NCBI GenBank assembly: GCA_963920635.1
Contig: OY987299.1
Span: 27,606,901-27,670,900, forward strand
Length of the DNA: 64,000 nt
Origin: Pseudeuparius sepicola
Taxonomy: Eukaryota; Arthropoda; Insecta; Coleoptera; Anthribidae
Direction: 5' to 3'
Part shown: positions 1 through 11,749 of the stretch, one piece after another
How the letters are laid out: the number at the start of each line of letters is the position of its first letter
Position numbering within the stretch: position 1 is the stretch's first letter
Made by a program: the position numbers and the translations under genes
The notes under the pieces: generated by a model
The model's input: only the letters and a program-made list of their open reading frames with translations
What the model was told of the DNA's origin: nothing
Database searches by the model: none

Positions 1-94
1 TAATGCTAAAAGAAAGCTAGCTACCTTCCATTCGTGATTTGGGAAGGTAGTACCCCCGGCTCATCCTGCCCTGTTCTCAAGGATTTGATGGACC

Positions 95-789
95 TCAATT
101 ACCTGTATCATTTGCAACAGTGTTCAAGAACAAACCTATATCTCCAAGGGCGTTAAACAGAAAAGAGGAACAACCTCTATTATTTATACTCATATCCTTT
201 TCACCAGAATTCATTATCTAATTTTCTAATTGTTCCTTCTCCCATTTACTTCGCCCCGTTAAGTCAGCGACAACATATTCAATGTGTCTCAAGAAATCCC
301 GAACAAAGGTTTCAGCTCCACAGGCAAGTTCTGTCGAAATAAATTAAAAGTAAAAAAATATTTTTAAAAAAAGCTTTTATTTAAATGCGCTAAAAAGAAT
401 AAAATAATCTTTTCTTTTAAAACTTTTACTATCAACTTATAACGTCATTCCACAATTTATATGATATAAAAGCTTGTCGCGAGATTTAAGTAGTGGTATT
501 TACTTAGTTTGAAAATTTAAATCTCGCGACAAGCTTTTATATCATATAAATTGTGGAATGACGTTATAAGTTGATAGTAAAAGTTTTAAAAGAAAAGATT
601 ATTTTATTCTTTTTAGCGCATTTAAATAAAAGCTTTTTTTAAAAATATTTTTTTACTTTTAATTTATTTTGTAATTTTTAGTTTGGCCAGGTGTCTGAGT
701 CTATTCATCTCAGTTAACGCATCATTGTTGCAAGGTCGTTTGCCGGTTAGTTTAGAACAGTCTAGCTCTTCAATGAGGAGACCTTCTAA
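95..789 (-). pseudogene. Decayed coding remnant split by a hairpin insertion; possibly envelope-like
   Basis: On the minus strand two coding-like blocks flank the hairpin at 337-669. The upstream block (789 to 671) reads through GKRPCNNDALTEMNRLRHL without a stop. The downstream block (335 to 218) contains FVRDFLRHIEYVVADLTGR and ends in a TAG. The same frame reopens from 217 to 95 and contains FLFNALGDIG. Codon use is balanced and unlike the AT-rich surroundings, which is why I call it coding. The downstream order (a helical stretch, then an RG followed by a small/hydrophobic FNALGDIG-like run) vaguely recalls the fusion-peptide region of errantivirus or baculovirus F-type envelope proteins. 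That assignment is weak. It could equally be a host or transposon protein. The stop and the inserted hairpin make it non-functional as it stands. Confidence 0.35.
337..669. repeat. Perfect long hairpin: 153-bp inverted repeat, 27-bp spacer
   Basis: Positions 337-489 are an exact reverse complement of 517-669, base by base, with a 27-bp spacer. The arms are AT-rich. It sits between two coding-like blocks of the same strand, so it looks like an insertion. No target duplication is visible at its edges. It may be a very young foldback element, or a sequencing or assembly inversion artefact. Confidence 0.9.
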
Positions 790-792
790 TGA

Positions 793-1144
793 CCATCTTG
801 AGTGTTCCGCCATGTTGGATTTAGAATGACGTCACACATATAATCATGCATTGTCATCCAAATTAAACGTGTGTACAAAATTTCAGCTCGATCGGTTGAA
901 ATTTAACTAGTCCGCCATCTTGAGTGTTCCGCCATGTTGGATTTAGAATGACGTCACACATATAATCATGCATTGTCATCCAAATTAAACGTGTGTACAA
1001 AATTTCAGCTCGATCGGTTGAAATTTAACTAGTCCGCCATCTTGGGTGATCCGCCATGTTGGATTTAGAATGACGTCACACATATAATCATGCATTGTCA
1101 TCCAAATTAAACGTGTGTACAAAATTTCAGCTCGATCGGTTGAA
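793..1144. repeat. 122-bp tandem repeat, about 2.9 copies
   Basis: Successive units start at 793, 915 and 1037, each beginning CCATCTTG(A/G)GTG and ending near CGATCGGTTGAA. The units are nearly identical (the third has a few substitutions). The array ends next to a CATA microsatellite, an arrangement common at the tails of non-LTR or Helitron-type repeats, though the family is not proven. Confidence 0.9.
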
Positions 1145-1189
1145 GATATCTGCTTCAAAATTGAGTTGCAAGATTCCACCCGAACAAAT

Positions 1190-1217
1190 TACATACATAC
1201 ATACATACATACATACA
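1190..1217. repeat. (CATA)n microsatellite
   Basis: About seven CATA units follow directly after the sequence GAACAAATTA that closes the 122-bp array. Confidence 0.9.
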
Positions 1218-1998
1218 TTGCAAGTTAAATAAAAGCTTTTAAAAAGACAAGTGAATCTGCTGCTGATTTGCATGCAGTATTACATTTCAGGCATCTTGAC
1301 TCAATGACTGAAAGTGACCTGCGTCAATATTTGTCTGTGACGCGAAGGCGAAGAGTGATTTATTTTGCTCCATAAAATCAATCGCCAATGTTCCGTTGCC
1401 TCCATGAAACGTAAAGAAGTATAAACCTAGATGGCAAAGTGAGCCCATAGAAGAAATTAATTAGTTTCAAGAGCATTTTAAGTGAATATGTCTACTAAAT
1501 TTCTCAATATTATGTAATAACTGGGCACTGATAATTTCGAACTTTTATAACATGTTTAACTTTTATATTTGCCGCAACATGTTTCAATGGAACTAAGTGG
1601 TTTTGTGATGTAAAATATTATTTTAAGGTGTGATAGGTGCATTATTGAGGTAACGCAAAACTAACACTAACCAATAATTATTAGCTTTAATTCAAAAATA
1701 TTTCAAAATTGCAATAAAGTTCTAAATTAATTAGAACATATTATACTTATAAAGTTACCAAACGCGGACATATATAATGATCTTACTCTATACTGTCAGA
1801 ACCATTGTTGAAATTTCCGCAAGTCACACCAAATATTTTGCATACAATTTTATTTATAAAACTAGTATTGAGTCCTAAGAATTTTAAGACATGACAATAA
1901 TTGCTCCAAAATTAAAGCTTGAAAGTTGGTGTGCCAAGATTTTTTGCTGACGGTTTCAACAATGCTTCTAGGTATCGATGACTCCTGGTAATAGTAAT
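1218..1998. other. AT-rich stretch without recognisable genes
   Basis: Only short open frames with no family resemblance are present on either strand. I see no repeat structure. Confidence 0.6.
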
Positions 1999-2289
1999 GG
2001 TAATGGTAATAGTGTGGTGATTGTGATGAAATTATTACCCACTTAATAACTGTTACCACAGACATATATAGCTTCGCGAAGCTATATAGGTCTGTGCTGT
2101 TACCCAAGAACTTTCTAAAACATCTTGGACCAATCTACCAAATGAGAAAATTATTATTACCAAATGAGAAAATTATTCCCACAAACTCTATATAAAACTA
2201 CAAGTAGGTAATAGCAATGTTTGGTAATGTAATAGTTTGGTGATTGTGATGAAATTATTACCCACTTAAAAACTGTTACCCAAGAACTA
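1999..2289. repeat. Local direct duplication (copies near 1999-2115 and 2223-2289)
   Basis: Both copies share the run TGGTGATTGTGATGAAATTA followed by TTACCCACTTAA and AACTGTTACCCAAGAACT. The first copy is interrupted by the 40-bp palindrome at 2057-2096. The second copy is therefore an empty-site control for that insertion. Confidence 0.85.
2050..2103. mobile_element. 40-bp palindromic micro-insertion with 7-bp target duplication
   Basis: Element 2057-2096 starts CACAGACATATATAGCTTCG and is its own inverted repeat with one mismatch. It is flanked on both sides by CTGTTAC (2050-2056 and 2097-2103). The duplicated locus at 2223-2289 has a single CTGTTAC and no palindrome, which gives the pre-insertion state. 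A related element lies at 60913-60965. Confidence 0.75.
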
Positions 2290-4203
2290 AAAATAATTAA
2301 TTTTTGTCCGACATTTTAAATGATTTAATAAAATAGTTTAATTTAGATGTGGTTGTTCTGCTAAAAAACTATCAGTAAATATTTAAATAAAACCTGATCA
2401 GTGTAAAATAGCTTCTGAGCTTGATTAAAAATAATGCAAAATAAAGCTATTTGGTATTACATTACCTGCTTTATTTATTTATTATTACTTTATTTTTATT
2501 ACCAAAAGTTTTCTATACAGAGACTGGTAACCATCAGAATAAAATTTAAAATAGCCATGCATATAACTCAAAAATACAATCCTAAAGGAAGGAAGTTTGT
2601 GATAAATTAGCTGAATCCATATACATATTAGTTCTGTACTGTAGTTTATTCGATCTGTGAAGAATTAAATAAAACATTTGGATGACAAGGTAGTTCAACA
2701 AACCAGAAATTAGTGCCATAAAACATTGTTGCCCAACGTGTAAACTATTACCAACGTTACTTGCCATTTCTACCAACATTTATACATATATTTTTCATTA
2801 TTTTTTGTATTTTTTCGACCACCCTGTGGTCAAAAAACAAAATACTGCAAGCGCAATTTATCATCGGATAATACATGGATTTGCTACTAAACTTTAATTT
2901 TGTTCGATTAGCAGCTAGAAATTTAAATTGATCGAAATCATAGTTTAAAAATATTAAATTTTTGTGTCCAACTTTCTGCCAGTCCCTGTATAATTTCTTT
3001 CACTTTTCAGGGGGCATTCGTTTCAAATTTTGGTGAAAAGTATATGCCCAAAATGTGATTGTTTTGACGCATTCAACTTTGATATTGCTCATCGACGTGC
3101 CACACTGTGAGGAAAAATAGGGTTGAAAAAAATATATTAGCGATTTTATAACAGAAATTTGTATTTTAGATTAGTATTCGGCATCATCAAAAAAGTCCCC
3201 TTGTACCAAATTCGAACAAAGTGAAACAATGAAACAACTGTAATATTAAATTACATATTCTTCAACTAAAATTTAGAAATCAAAATCAAAATTGTATTTA
3301 ATATTTTACCTAATATGTACATAGGTACGTAAATACCTGAAACTTCAAAAATAAAAATTCAGTTCATTCTTCAACGTTTTATATTTCCGAGCATTTTAGT
3401 TATGTCTCTACCAAAACTAAGCCTAAAATTAATGCTTGTTTTCCCTGAACCTTTTTTACTTAGCAGCTTCCCCTTTCGATGCGTCTAGAAAGTTGAAGTT
3501 GGAAAATATAACACAGGTGATAATTTAGGTTATTTGAAGCATAGAAAATCTACTTACAAATAGATTTTCTGTGGTTGAAGGTCTACTGTCTCTATAGACT
3601 TTCACCATACCTTTTTGATGTTGACTCCCCAAAAAAATCATTCACTACCCACATCTCCTCTGTACATTTTTTATTTTACACTATTCTTACCCTAACCTTA
3701 AAATTCTGAAATCAAAACGAATTCTCATTAATTTTATGAAAAATTTTCAGCATTTGCTCTTTTGCTTTATGACAATAATTATGACTTTGGCGTTACGACA
3801 CGATGTTTACAAAACAAATATTATAGGTACATTACGAGAAAGTGAGGACCTAAAAATAATATTGCCTCGTCCGATGTCCAGTAAACTACGCCAAAAAGAA
3901 CTTTATTTTAATACACTGTTATTGTTATATTTAAATATCAGCTGGGCACAGCTCGTTATTTTGAGTGTATTACTGCATTATACTTGGGTCTAAATATTAA
4001 ATATATTTTGCTACAATTATAATATTTATAGCTTATATTATTATGTGCACCTTGTTCAAAAATTTGCTAAATGTTGGCATCGGTATTTTCTCATTTGGCT
4101 CCGGGCATCTCCCAGAACATTATTATTATTATTTGAGTTTTGAGAATATTTCGCAATTATGAAGAGAACACCTAGACCTGGACAAAGAGCATAATATATG
4201 TTT
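2290..4203. other. AT-rich stretch without recognisable genes
   Basis: A short inverted repeat, GACCACCCTGTGGTC, occurs near 2819. Otherwise there are only short unremarkable open frames, including an 85-codon frame at 3736-3993 with no recognisable motif. Confidence 0.5.
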
Positions 4204-4535
4204 TCTTGAAATCGGCATTAAAATGTCCCAAAATCGTCATTAAAAGCACAGAAATCGTACAATAATGTAGCCCATTATTGTACGATTTTTTCAATAAGTA
4301 GGCCTTTGGCGAGATGTAAACATCAAACGTCAGACGCGGAGAAATCGCCCGTCAAAAGTGACCAAATATTCAAAACCCGGCCGATAAAGGCTCATTTAAC
4401 TTTTCGTACACATTGCGAAATTGTTTCCTATAGAAGCGCAATCCTTCAGTATACATATTTTAGTAAATTCGAATATCAATAGATTTCTTGTGTAGGCTGC
4501 ACAAGAAGCAGCAGTTTGGTTTTTCTGTCAGAAGG

Positions 4536-4625
4536 TGCCGTACGTCATTATACTTGTCCTAGATAGAGCGATCGGTAAAGTCAAGCAACGCCGCGCGTAG
4601 TCGGTTCGTGGACGGGTGATCCCTT
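4536..4625 (+). pseudogene. 5S rRNA-like segment, copy 1
   Basis: The run from GAGCGATCGG through AAGTCAAGCAACG to GGACGGGTGATCCC parallels the second half of eukaryotic 5S rRNA (GATCACCGAAGT-AAGCA-CG and the box C region GGATGGGTGACC). Similarity upstream of 4560 is weaker. It lies at the 3' side of the repeat body and is followed about 30 bp later by a run of eight T, a possible RNA polymerase III terminator. Known 5S-derived SINEs carry the 5S part at their 5' end, so the unit may begin here rather than end here. Confidence 0.55.
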
Positions 4626-4681
4626 ATTATTATTTTCTTGCCTAATAAAACATTTTTTTTCCGATTTCAAAAAAAATATAA

Positions 4682-4803
4682 TATGTACCTCGGCACTGAA
4701 GTTCTTTTTATGACTCATGTGGTTTATTTGCCTCGGCCAGAGGCCTCAGCAACTAAACTCCACATGAGTCATAAAAAGTTGAACTTCAGTGCCTTGGTAC
4801 ATA
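4682..4803. mobile_element. Palindromic MITE-like element, copy 1
   Basis: TATGTACCTCGGCACTGAAG at the left is the near-complement of CTTCAGTGCCTTGGTACATA at the right. Arms of about 50 bp surround a GCCTCGGCCAGAGGC core. Further copies lie at 5274-5368 and, as one half only, at 44165-44248. Confidence 0.8.
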
Positions 4804-5140
4804 AATAACTATTTCTTGAAATCGGCAGTGAATTGTTCCAAAATCGTCATTAAAAGCTCAGAAATTTGCACTAAAGTAGCCCATTATTGTACGATTTTTT
4901 CAATAAGTAGGCCTTGGCGAGATGTAAACATCAAACGTCAGACGCGGAGCCATCGTCCGTCAAAAGTGACCAAATATTCAAAACCCGGCCAGTAAAGGCC
5001 CATTTAACTTTTCGTACACATTGCGACATTGTTACCTATTATAGCACCGCAATCTTTTAGTATAAATATTTTAGTAGGTTTGAATATCAATAGATTTGTT
5101 ATAGATGCTGCACAACAAGCAACGGTTTGATTTTTCTGTT

Positions 5141-5217
5141 CGAAGGCGTCATAGGTAGAGCGATCGTCAAAGTCAAGCAACGCCGCGCGCAGTTGGTTCA
5201 TGGACGGGTGATCCCCT
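5141..5217 (+). pseudogene. 5S rRNA-like segment, copy 2
   Basis: This is the tandem paralogue of the segment at 4536-4625, with GATCGTCAAAGTCAAGCAACG and TGGACGGGTGATCCC. Part of the upstream segment is deleted relative to copy 1. Confidence 0.5.
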
Positions 5218-5273
5218 ATGATTATTTTCTTGCCTAATAAAACTTTTTTTTTCGATTTCAAAAATATATATAA

Positions 5274-5368
5274 TATGTACCTCGGCACTGAAGTTCTTTT
5301 TATGACTCATGTGGTTTATTTGCCTCGGCCAGAGGCAAAAAAGTTGAACTTCAGTGCCTTGGTACATA
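5274..5368. mobile_element. Palindromic MITE-like element, copy 2 (internally deleted)
   Basis: It has the same termini as the element at 4682-4803. About 27 bp of the right arm next to the core (the segment containing CCACATGAGTC) is missing. Confidence 0.75.
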
Positions 5369-5378
5369 AATAACTATT

Positions 5379-6100
5379 AATACATCCTCACTGTCACAAG
5401 ACACGATATGATACGATGTTTCATTAAAAAATACGATTGATTGTCGCAAAACAATAAGGTACTTCCGCATCATATTTTTTTGAAAATACGAACGGAGTTT
5501 GACATCTCTGTGAAGTTTTTATTAATTTTTAGCATACCACTCGACAAATGGAAATGGATCAGATTACACAATAAGCTAAACGGGGTTTCGGTTTTTCCTA
5601 TTACCCACCACCGATCGACATTCGCTAGTGGCAAAAACAAAAATCCATTTAGGCCGATTCCCCGTGGGCTGCTCGAAATTTTCCGGAGATTAGAATAAGT
5701 GACACTGCAGAAATTATATGTCGATCCGCGACGCACTGGCACGTGAAATTTCCAATTAGAGTTCGGCTACGAATCCGGAAACTTTTTTAATACAGTGACC
5801 GCCGAAAGAGGGGAAACTTGGGGGAGGTTCACCGCGACTTTTTCCACTAAATTTTGTGTAGGTGCCTATTGGAGAAAATTTACTGCTCGGCTCTTTATTT
5901 ATTATCGATTTCATGATATTTCACACGGCGTTAAGTAAGTAGTTTCTGTTGTTCAAAACTCTCAGCAATTTTTTTGCGGATCATTTGTGACTGAAAATGG
6001 GCGCTAAAGTGATACATTTATAACTTAGTATATTAAATTACAATTTTTACATTGTATTATTGTATTATTGATGTTGTATAGTATTTTTTACATTGTATTG
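5379..6100. other. Unique-looking block, GC-richer between about 5585 and 5935
   Basis: Open frames overlap on both strands here (85 and 90 codons) but neither resembles a known protein. The rise in GC in an AT-rich setting could mark conserved noncoding DNA. There is no other support. Confidence 0.3.
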
Positions 6101-8937
6101 AGGTATTTTGCGGAGGAGAATTTTAATTCGCAACTTCATAAAAACTATATTTTATATCACTAGCTTCATCATTCTATTAATTTTTTATTAATAAATATTG
6201 ATAAGAAAATGTCTTTGTCAAAAGACAGTGATATTAATGTAAAATTGTGTTTTGTTTGATACAAAGTTGATGTAGCGTCAAGCCTTTAGGATCTAAATTT
6301 AATTACATTACATTTTGTAACAAAACAATAAAAAATTAAAATATCATCAAACTATTTCACGCATTTAACAAAAATTCACCACTATTTATGGATAAAAGTC
6401 AATAATTAAGAGTAAAGGTAAATTGCTTCGTAAAAAGGTCTGAACACAAAAATATAAAAACAGGTCTCTACAGAACGAAGAGCCGACTGATTTCTTTCAG
6501 ATATATTTTTTATTATCTACTGGTTACATTCATGTTTTTCCTTCTTCGACCGAAGAACTATTTTATAGATATGCAACTCATGCTTAAAGGGTCTATGCAC
6601 CAAGTACCACATTCCACATTATATATACATATTTTATTAATAATTTGTATTTTGTAGATAATATGGTGGCCACAGTTTCATCATTACAACGGCAAGGGCC
6701 TATTTCCTTCTCGCTGCTGTTTTTTTATATTTTTGTACTCCCAAAAATGGACGCTCGTTAGCAATGAACTGACCAAATAGACATGATTATTACAAGCTTT
6801 TATTTATTTATTACTAACCTTATTCCCTTAAAACATTTAGGTAGGCGGCATTTCTAAAAAAATTGTACAGTTTTAGTTTATATTATTTTTTGTCCAACCG
6901 TGAAAGATATTTAAACGAAATTTGGTACACAGCATGCCTTGATTACGTGTTACAAAATTTGATAATACTAAGATATCCAAAAAGCTAGTGGCGGAGATTA
7001 TGGGTAAAAACAAAATTTATTTTATCAAAAAATACTAATGCGGCCCCATTAAAAAAAATGTATTTTCCATATTTGGTTACCTGTTCTTATTTCAAAGCAA
7101 AACTGCCTCTTAGTATTTTTGTACCTTCCACAGTATCATGACAAATTGAATTTTTCGGTCATTAACTCCACGTTGAAATGCGAAAAACAAAATTATTTAT
7201 TTTGAAGAAATGACACCTCCAGATTTCTATTTGGCCAGAGGATATTAAACATGTTTTGGTCGAGAAAATTAAAATTTGTGTGTCAAAAACCACTTGTGGG
7301 TTGTAAATTTTCGACGATTTGGCTCTCGGTTATAAAAGAAAAAATATGTAGCAAAACAGTGGATGACATTATTGTTTTGGTGAATTACTACGACAATTTA
7401 GTCAGTTCTCGTCACTAAAATGTAGTTTTTTCAAGTGAAATAATTTTATTTTTGCACTTGATCGATGCAGATGCATATCTTTAACGGTTGGAAACATAAA
7501 AATAAAACGTACAACTTTTTTTGAGAATTTAACACCATGGTGTTTAAAAAGTTATACCACGAATAGCTATATTTTATGGAAAACATAATCACCCTGTATA
7601 TTATAGGCCTAGGATGAGCTAGAAAAAAACGGAATTTCAGGTTTTTTCCAGGTTTCTTGTTGAAGTCGCGGTAATAACCATCACGGCTGCAGCAGTATTT
7701 TTGAGGTGAGATTGGTGTGCCAGCTCTAAGCAGCAATTTGTGGCTTACGATCCAAACAGAATTTATCTGGACAATAAATGCATCCATTTTCCACAGCACA
7801 ATACGCACGGCTGATAATCCACATTGATACAAATTTAATAGCCGTATCAATCGCTGCTTAAGTCCTATTAATCCCGCATGAAGTTGGGATTGCCCCAAAC
7901 ATTATCACTGGCAGTCAATTATTTTTAAAATCCGAGCGATCTCTGCCGGCCGTTTTATCCCAGCATTTAAAAACCGTTTATCCAAACAAAACCTCCTGTT
8001 TATTTTACAGACATGAGGCACCAAAATTATATAGGGAAATGTTGAAATACTCGGAAAGCCAGAGGATATTATAATATTCCTCCCCAACCCCAACGTCAAC
8101 AAAAAGTGAGATAAATTATTAGTTACTTAGGAATAGTTGTTTTTACCCGCGAACCCGCGACCACAATAACACACTCGTGGTGCGTTATAGGTACATTATT
8201 TTTTGTATTACGGGCATTTGTATCATATGCTATTTATAGTAGGTAAATGGGATTCTCTAGTTAACTAGGGCAAATAAAAGTCTAAAACAATTGTCACTTC
8301 TTATATTAAAGCTTCATAAGGGCTAAAAATACCTAAATGGTCGAAACATTGAAACACAGACCATAAAACCTTAAGTATGTAATACTCCCAAGAACTGTCA
8401 GAAATTCCTAGTTTACTTCATAAGGATAATTGACTTACTCAGTTTTCTCTGTTTTTGTTTTTTATTTTTTTTGCTTAATACGCAAATAAAAAATATTTAC
8501 AAGATAAATCAAGCTCGACGTCACCGTATATTTTAATAAACGGTTATCATTGGAATAAAATTGAAATAAATTGGGAACATCGGCGCTTCCTGTTCGGGGA
8601 CCATGCCGCACAACGGCTAAAAAATCGACCAGTCAATTTTAAAATCATAAATTCATACATTCCCACATCTGGAGAGCACATTTCATCGTGGTATTTACCT
8701 TCTACTGGTAACTCACCCGTCTGCCTTGTAATATTCTACCGTATTCTTGCAACGTGCTGGCCCTCTCCCGCTGTACAAGGCGGATAATAATGTAATCTCG
8801 TGGTACCTGCTATAGCATCACTTTTAAAGTACTTAGATAGGCAAAGGCTTGTTTATTAAGAGTAAAATTTGGAGATAAAACGTAATATTCTTTGTATTTG
8901 TATCATGGTCGATGTTAGGGAAACGTAGTTCAGTTAT
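6101..8937. other. AT-rich stretch with one MITE-like terminus
   Basis: The sequence AATCACCCTGTATATT at about 7588-7603 is a CAGGGTG-type terminus in reverse orientation. The matching left end is not clear. A GC-moderate block spans about 7640-8100, in which a long minus-strand frame (7446-7898) carries no recognisable domain. Confidence 0.4.
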
Positions 8938-9480
8938 GCAGGGTATCCCAACGAAAACTTGACCCCCCAAAAATTCGAAAACCGAACAATATTTGAAAAT
9001 TCGCCGAGACCCGTCGATTTTTGTTTTTGGGGGGAGCTTTTTTGAAAGTCAAGCCAACCCGATACGTTCATCCCCCTAATCCCTGGCAACCCCAACTTTT
9101 TATTTTAAAGCCCTTTTTATTGCGAATACAGTGATGTATCGTTTTTAGAATTCTGTTGAGATTTGACAGAATTATTGGCTAAAAACAGAAAGTTGACAAT
9201 CCACTGTACGCGTAGCACTATTAAGTTTTTTATCTACTACACACGACCAAATTACCTAGTTTTTATTGACGTGTCGATCAGTTTACAAAAAAGTCACAAA
9301 TGAAAAAGCTGAAGCAAAACAAAAAGAGTTCATACGAATTCAAACCTTATATCTTTTTAAAATATGTAACAAAAAGTCACTGTCACAAAAAGGTCCCCGT
9401 TTTTTGCTTGTAACTACGAAATCGTTAGTTTCAGCCTGCTATTGAAAGTGTAAACGTGTTTTGAAATGGTTTATTCTATC
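8938..9480. mobile_element. Probable CAGGGTA-type element, one clear terminus
   Basis: TGCAGGGTATCCCAACGAAA at about 8938 resembles the left end of the TACAGGG-type families in this window. It is followed by a short inverted pair, CCCCCCAAAAA (about 8970) and TTTTTGGGGGGAGC (about 9033). The right terminus is not identified. Confidence 0.35.
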
Positions 9481-9690
9481 ATGGAAAGGTTAGAAATTGT
9501 TGCAATTCGTGCTGTAGCTTTAGCTCAGAATGTGCTAATTTTTTAATTAATTACTTTCTTCAGATGTGTTTAGAATTTTCCGTAGAATCCTAATTTGTTT
9601 GTCTACTGCGTTTCGTTATTGTATATTTAATTAATGTTATTGAATAAAGTAAGTAATTAGTCATAGTTTCTATTGTTTTTGATACTTTTA

Positions 9691-9754
9691 ATCCCAAGGG
9701 ACTAAAACTTTTTACTCCCTTGGGACTAAAATATTTTAGTTCCAAGGGAGTAAA
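9691..9754. repeat. Compact palindrome with a third flanking copy
   Basis: Positions 9711-9754 read TTTACTCCCTTGGGACTAAA followed by its near-complement around a central ATATT. A further ATCCCAAGGGACTAAAA lies immediately upstream at 9691-9707. Confidence 0.75.
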
Positions 9755-11749
9755 TGTCGCACTTAAGTCCCGCAGAAGACGGAGTAAAGTGATCACTTTA
9801 GTCTCTGCGGTGCAAAAAATATATTATGGCATTAATATGCCAGTCTAGTGGGAAATAAAACAACACATATATTATAATAAAACATATTTTATCAAAGCAA
9901 TGTGACGGGTTGTAATTTTTTGGAGTTAGTTTTAAAGTTGAAGTTATACTTACTGGTTCATAGCCCAAAAGGGCTGTAAGGCAGTAAGCGATGGAACTAA
10001 GGAAAATGAAGAGGGTAAGGTAATCAAAACTATGAGATATACAACTACTCTCTGAAACTATGAAGCTTTTCATCTGAAGCAGATTTGATCCTTTGATTGT
10101 CAATTGTTTTTAAACTTTGCAACAGAAAAGGGTATAAGGTAGGGAATAATTTCAATTCAAAATCTAAGAACATCTTCTATATTTTATCTAAAAACAATGG
10201 AATTCCAAAGACCAGTCAGGAATGTCAGTAACTGAAAGAGCTTTTAAGTGATGTGTCACTCGATCCGTTAAGTAAATGTGACGATCTGTAGAACCTACAA
10301 CGTAAGGTATACATGACCCATCTGTCAATAAAGACAATGTCGTCTTTAGTCAATCTACAGCAAAGTGTACGAAACTGTTTATAAGTTTTTGATTTGTGTA
10401 CTGCGTGATGAACAATTACATTATTTGCTTTCTCTACATGGTGTCACCGTATATTGTTTCTCAGTTACATGCCTGGATTATATTACAACAACGAAGCATA
10501 TATTATAAATCAAACCTACTCTAATAAGGAAGAACATTATCTTTTGAGCAAATTAATTCTGCTCTAGATTTTTTTCTCAGACTCGGGAAGTTCTTTTCTC
10601 CACGACCATTCGTGAATGTAAGTATTCTAAAATCATTTTTAATAATAGGTAGAACTTAAAAATTCTCACTCTAGAGCGAGATGATTTATTCTTAAATACT
10701 TGCTTCTCGAGTGTTTTGCATGTATTTCCAGGATCTTAATATAATTTTTGTAATCTATTGCACATAAATAAACAATATAATGATTGCGGATACTAATATT
10801 TCGTACTAATAGTAATAAATCATTGCATTATTTTATATATTTTCATTCCATAACAAGACAATGAATGAATATACGCTAATCGAACTAAACACAGCATAGA
10901 GTGCCATGGATTTCAAGACTGTCAACCTCGCTGTCAACAATAGCGGCGTGGGGGTGCGGTGCGCGTCATAATAAGTATTTCCGAACGTGTTTTAAGTTAA
11001 ATAAAATGAGTGAAAAATCGAGTGATTTTTATATGGAATTTGATAATAGTCCACCTTTAATTACGCTCGCGTTCGGAATCTTCCACTCGTATCAAATTTT
11101 TTCATTCTAACCTCATTACAGAATCTACTATTCCAATTCAGGTAACCAGCAGAAAGCAAGACCATTACTCCGACTTGGTCAAATATGAAATCCAATCTGG
11201 ACGACTTCGCGGGGCATACTTAAGTCGGTTATAAACGCGATATAAATAGGTGCGCACGCGTCACTCCGCAATGAACTCGAAAGCCAACGGGTTCGAGGTT
11301 TAAAATTAGCGTAGCCGCGGGTAACCTGATCCAAGGAGGGCCGATAAAATTTAAACGTCTGCGTGCGCACCGGCGACGCCGTAACGTTCTACCTACGAAG
11401 ATCACTTCCACTTCCGATTGCGGCGAGATGGATCTACTAGTTATTCCTTAATAAACAGGATAAAATATCGAACAAATTGGTGCCCGATGATTTTCAAATC
11501 TCAGGATCAAGTTTGGTGAAGATATTAGCAGATAGTCTGAAGTATTTATTCTTAACTAGATTCTGGCCTTAATAACCAAATATGTTTGCCTTAGCTGTAT
11601 TTCCTTAAGAAAAATAAAATAAAATATGAAAAAAAAGTTTAACTGTGACGCGCTGTATATCGAAAACCGTTTTACAAGAAAAAAATTTACTTATTTTGAC
11701 GTTTTCTATGTATTCCTAAGGTTTTGTCACTAAAAGTTGGACCACCCTG
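9755..11749. other. No confident gene; weak exon-like frame at 9798-10103 (minus)
   Basis: The minus-strand frame encodes a hydrophobic run around YLTLFIFLSSIAYCLTALLG and is followed by a good splice-donor string, GTAAGTATAAC, near 9950. No family is recognisable, so I do not call a gene. The interval 10900-11420 is GC-richer with clustered CpG. Confidence 0.3.

Larger units (their letters stand above)
4204..5378 (+). repeat. Tandem duplication (4204-4812 and 4813-5378) carrying 5S-like and palindromic segments
   Basis: Each unit starts TCTTGAAATCGGCA and proceeds through the same ~330-bp body, a 5S rRNA-like segment, a T-rich tail and a palindromic MITE ending GGTACATAAATAACTATT. The body recurs at 26085-26545 without the palindrome, so the palindrome was acquired before the tandem duplication. 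In copy 1 the body also contains a 16-bp-stem hairpin at about 4253-4288 (AAATCGTACAATAATG and its complement) that copy 2 has lost. Confidence 0.85.

Noticed and set aside
7446..7898. 150-codon minus-strand frame
   Set aside because: Crosses a TACAGGG-type terminus and unrelated flanking DNA, with no motif or sensible start context.
9798..10103. 101-codon hydrophobic minus-strand frame with nearby GTAAGT
   Set aside because: Vaguely membrane-protein-like but no family, acceptor or partner exon could be found.
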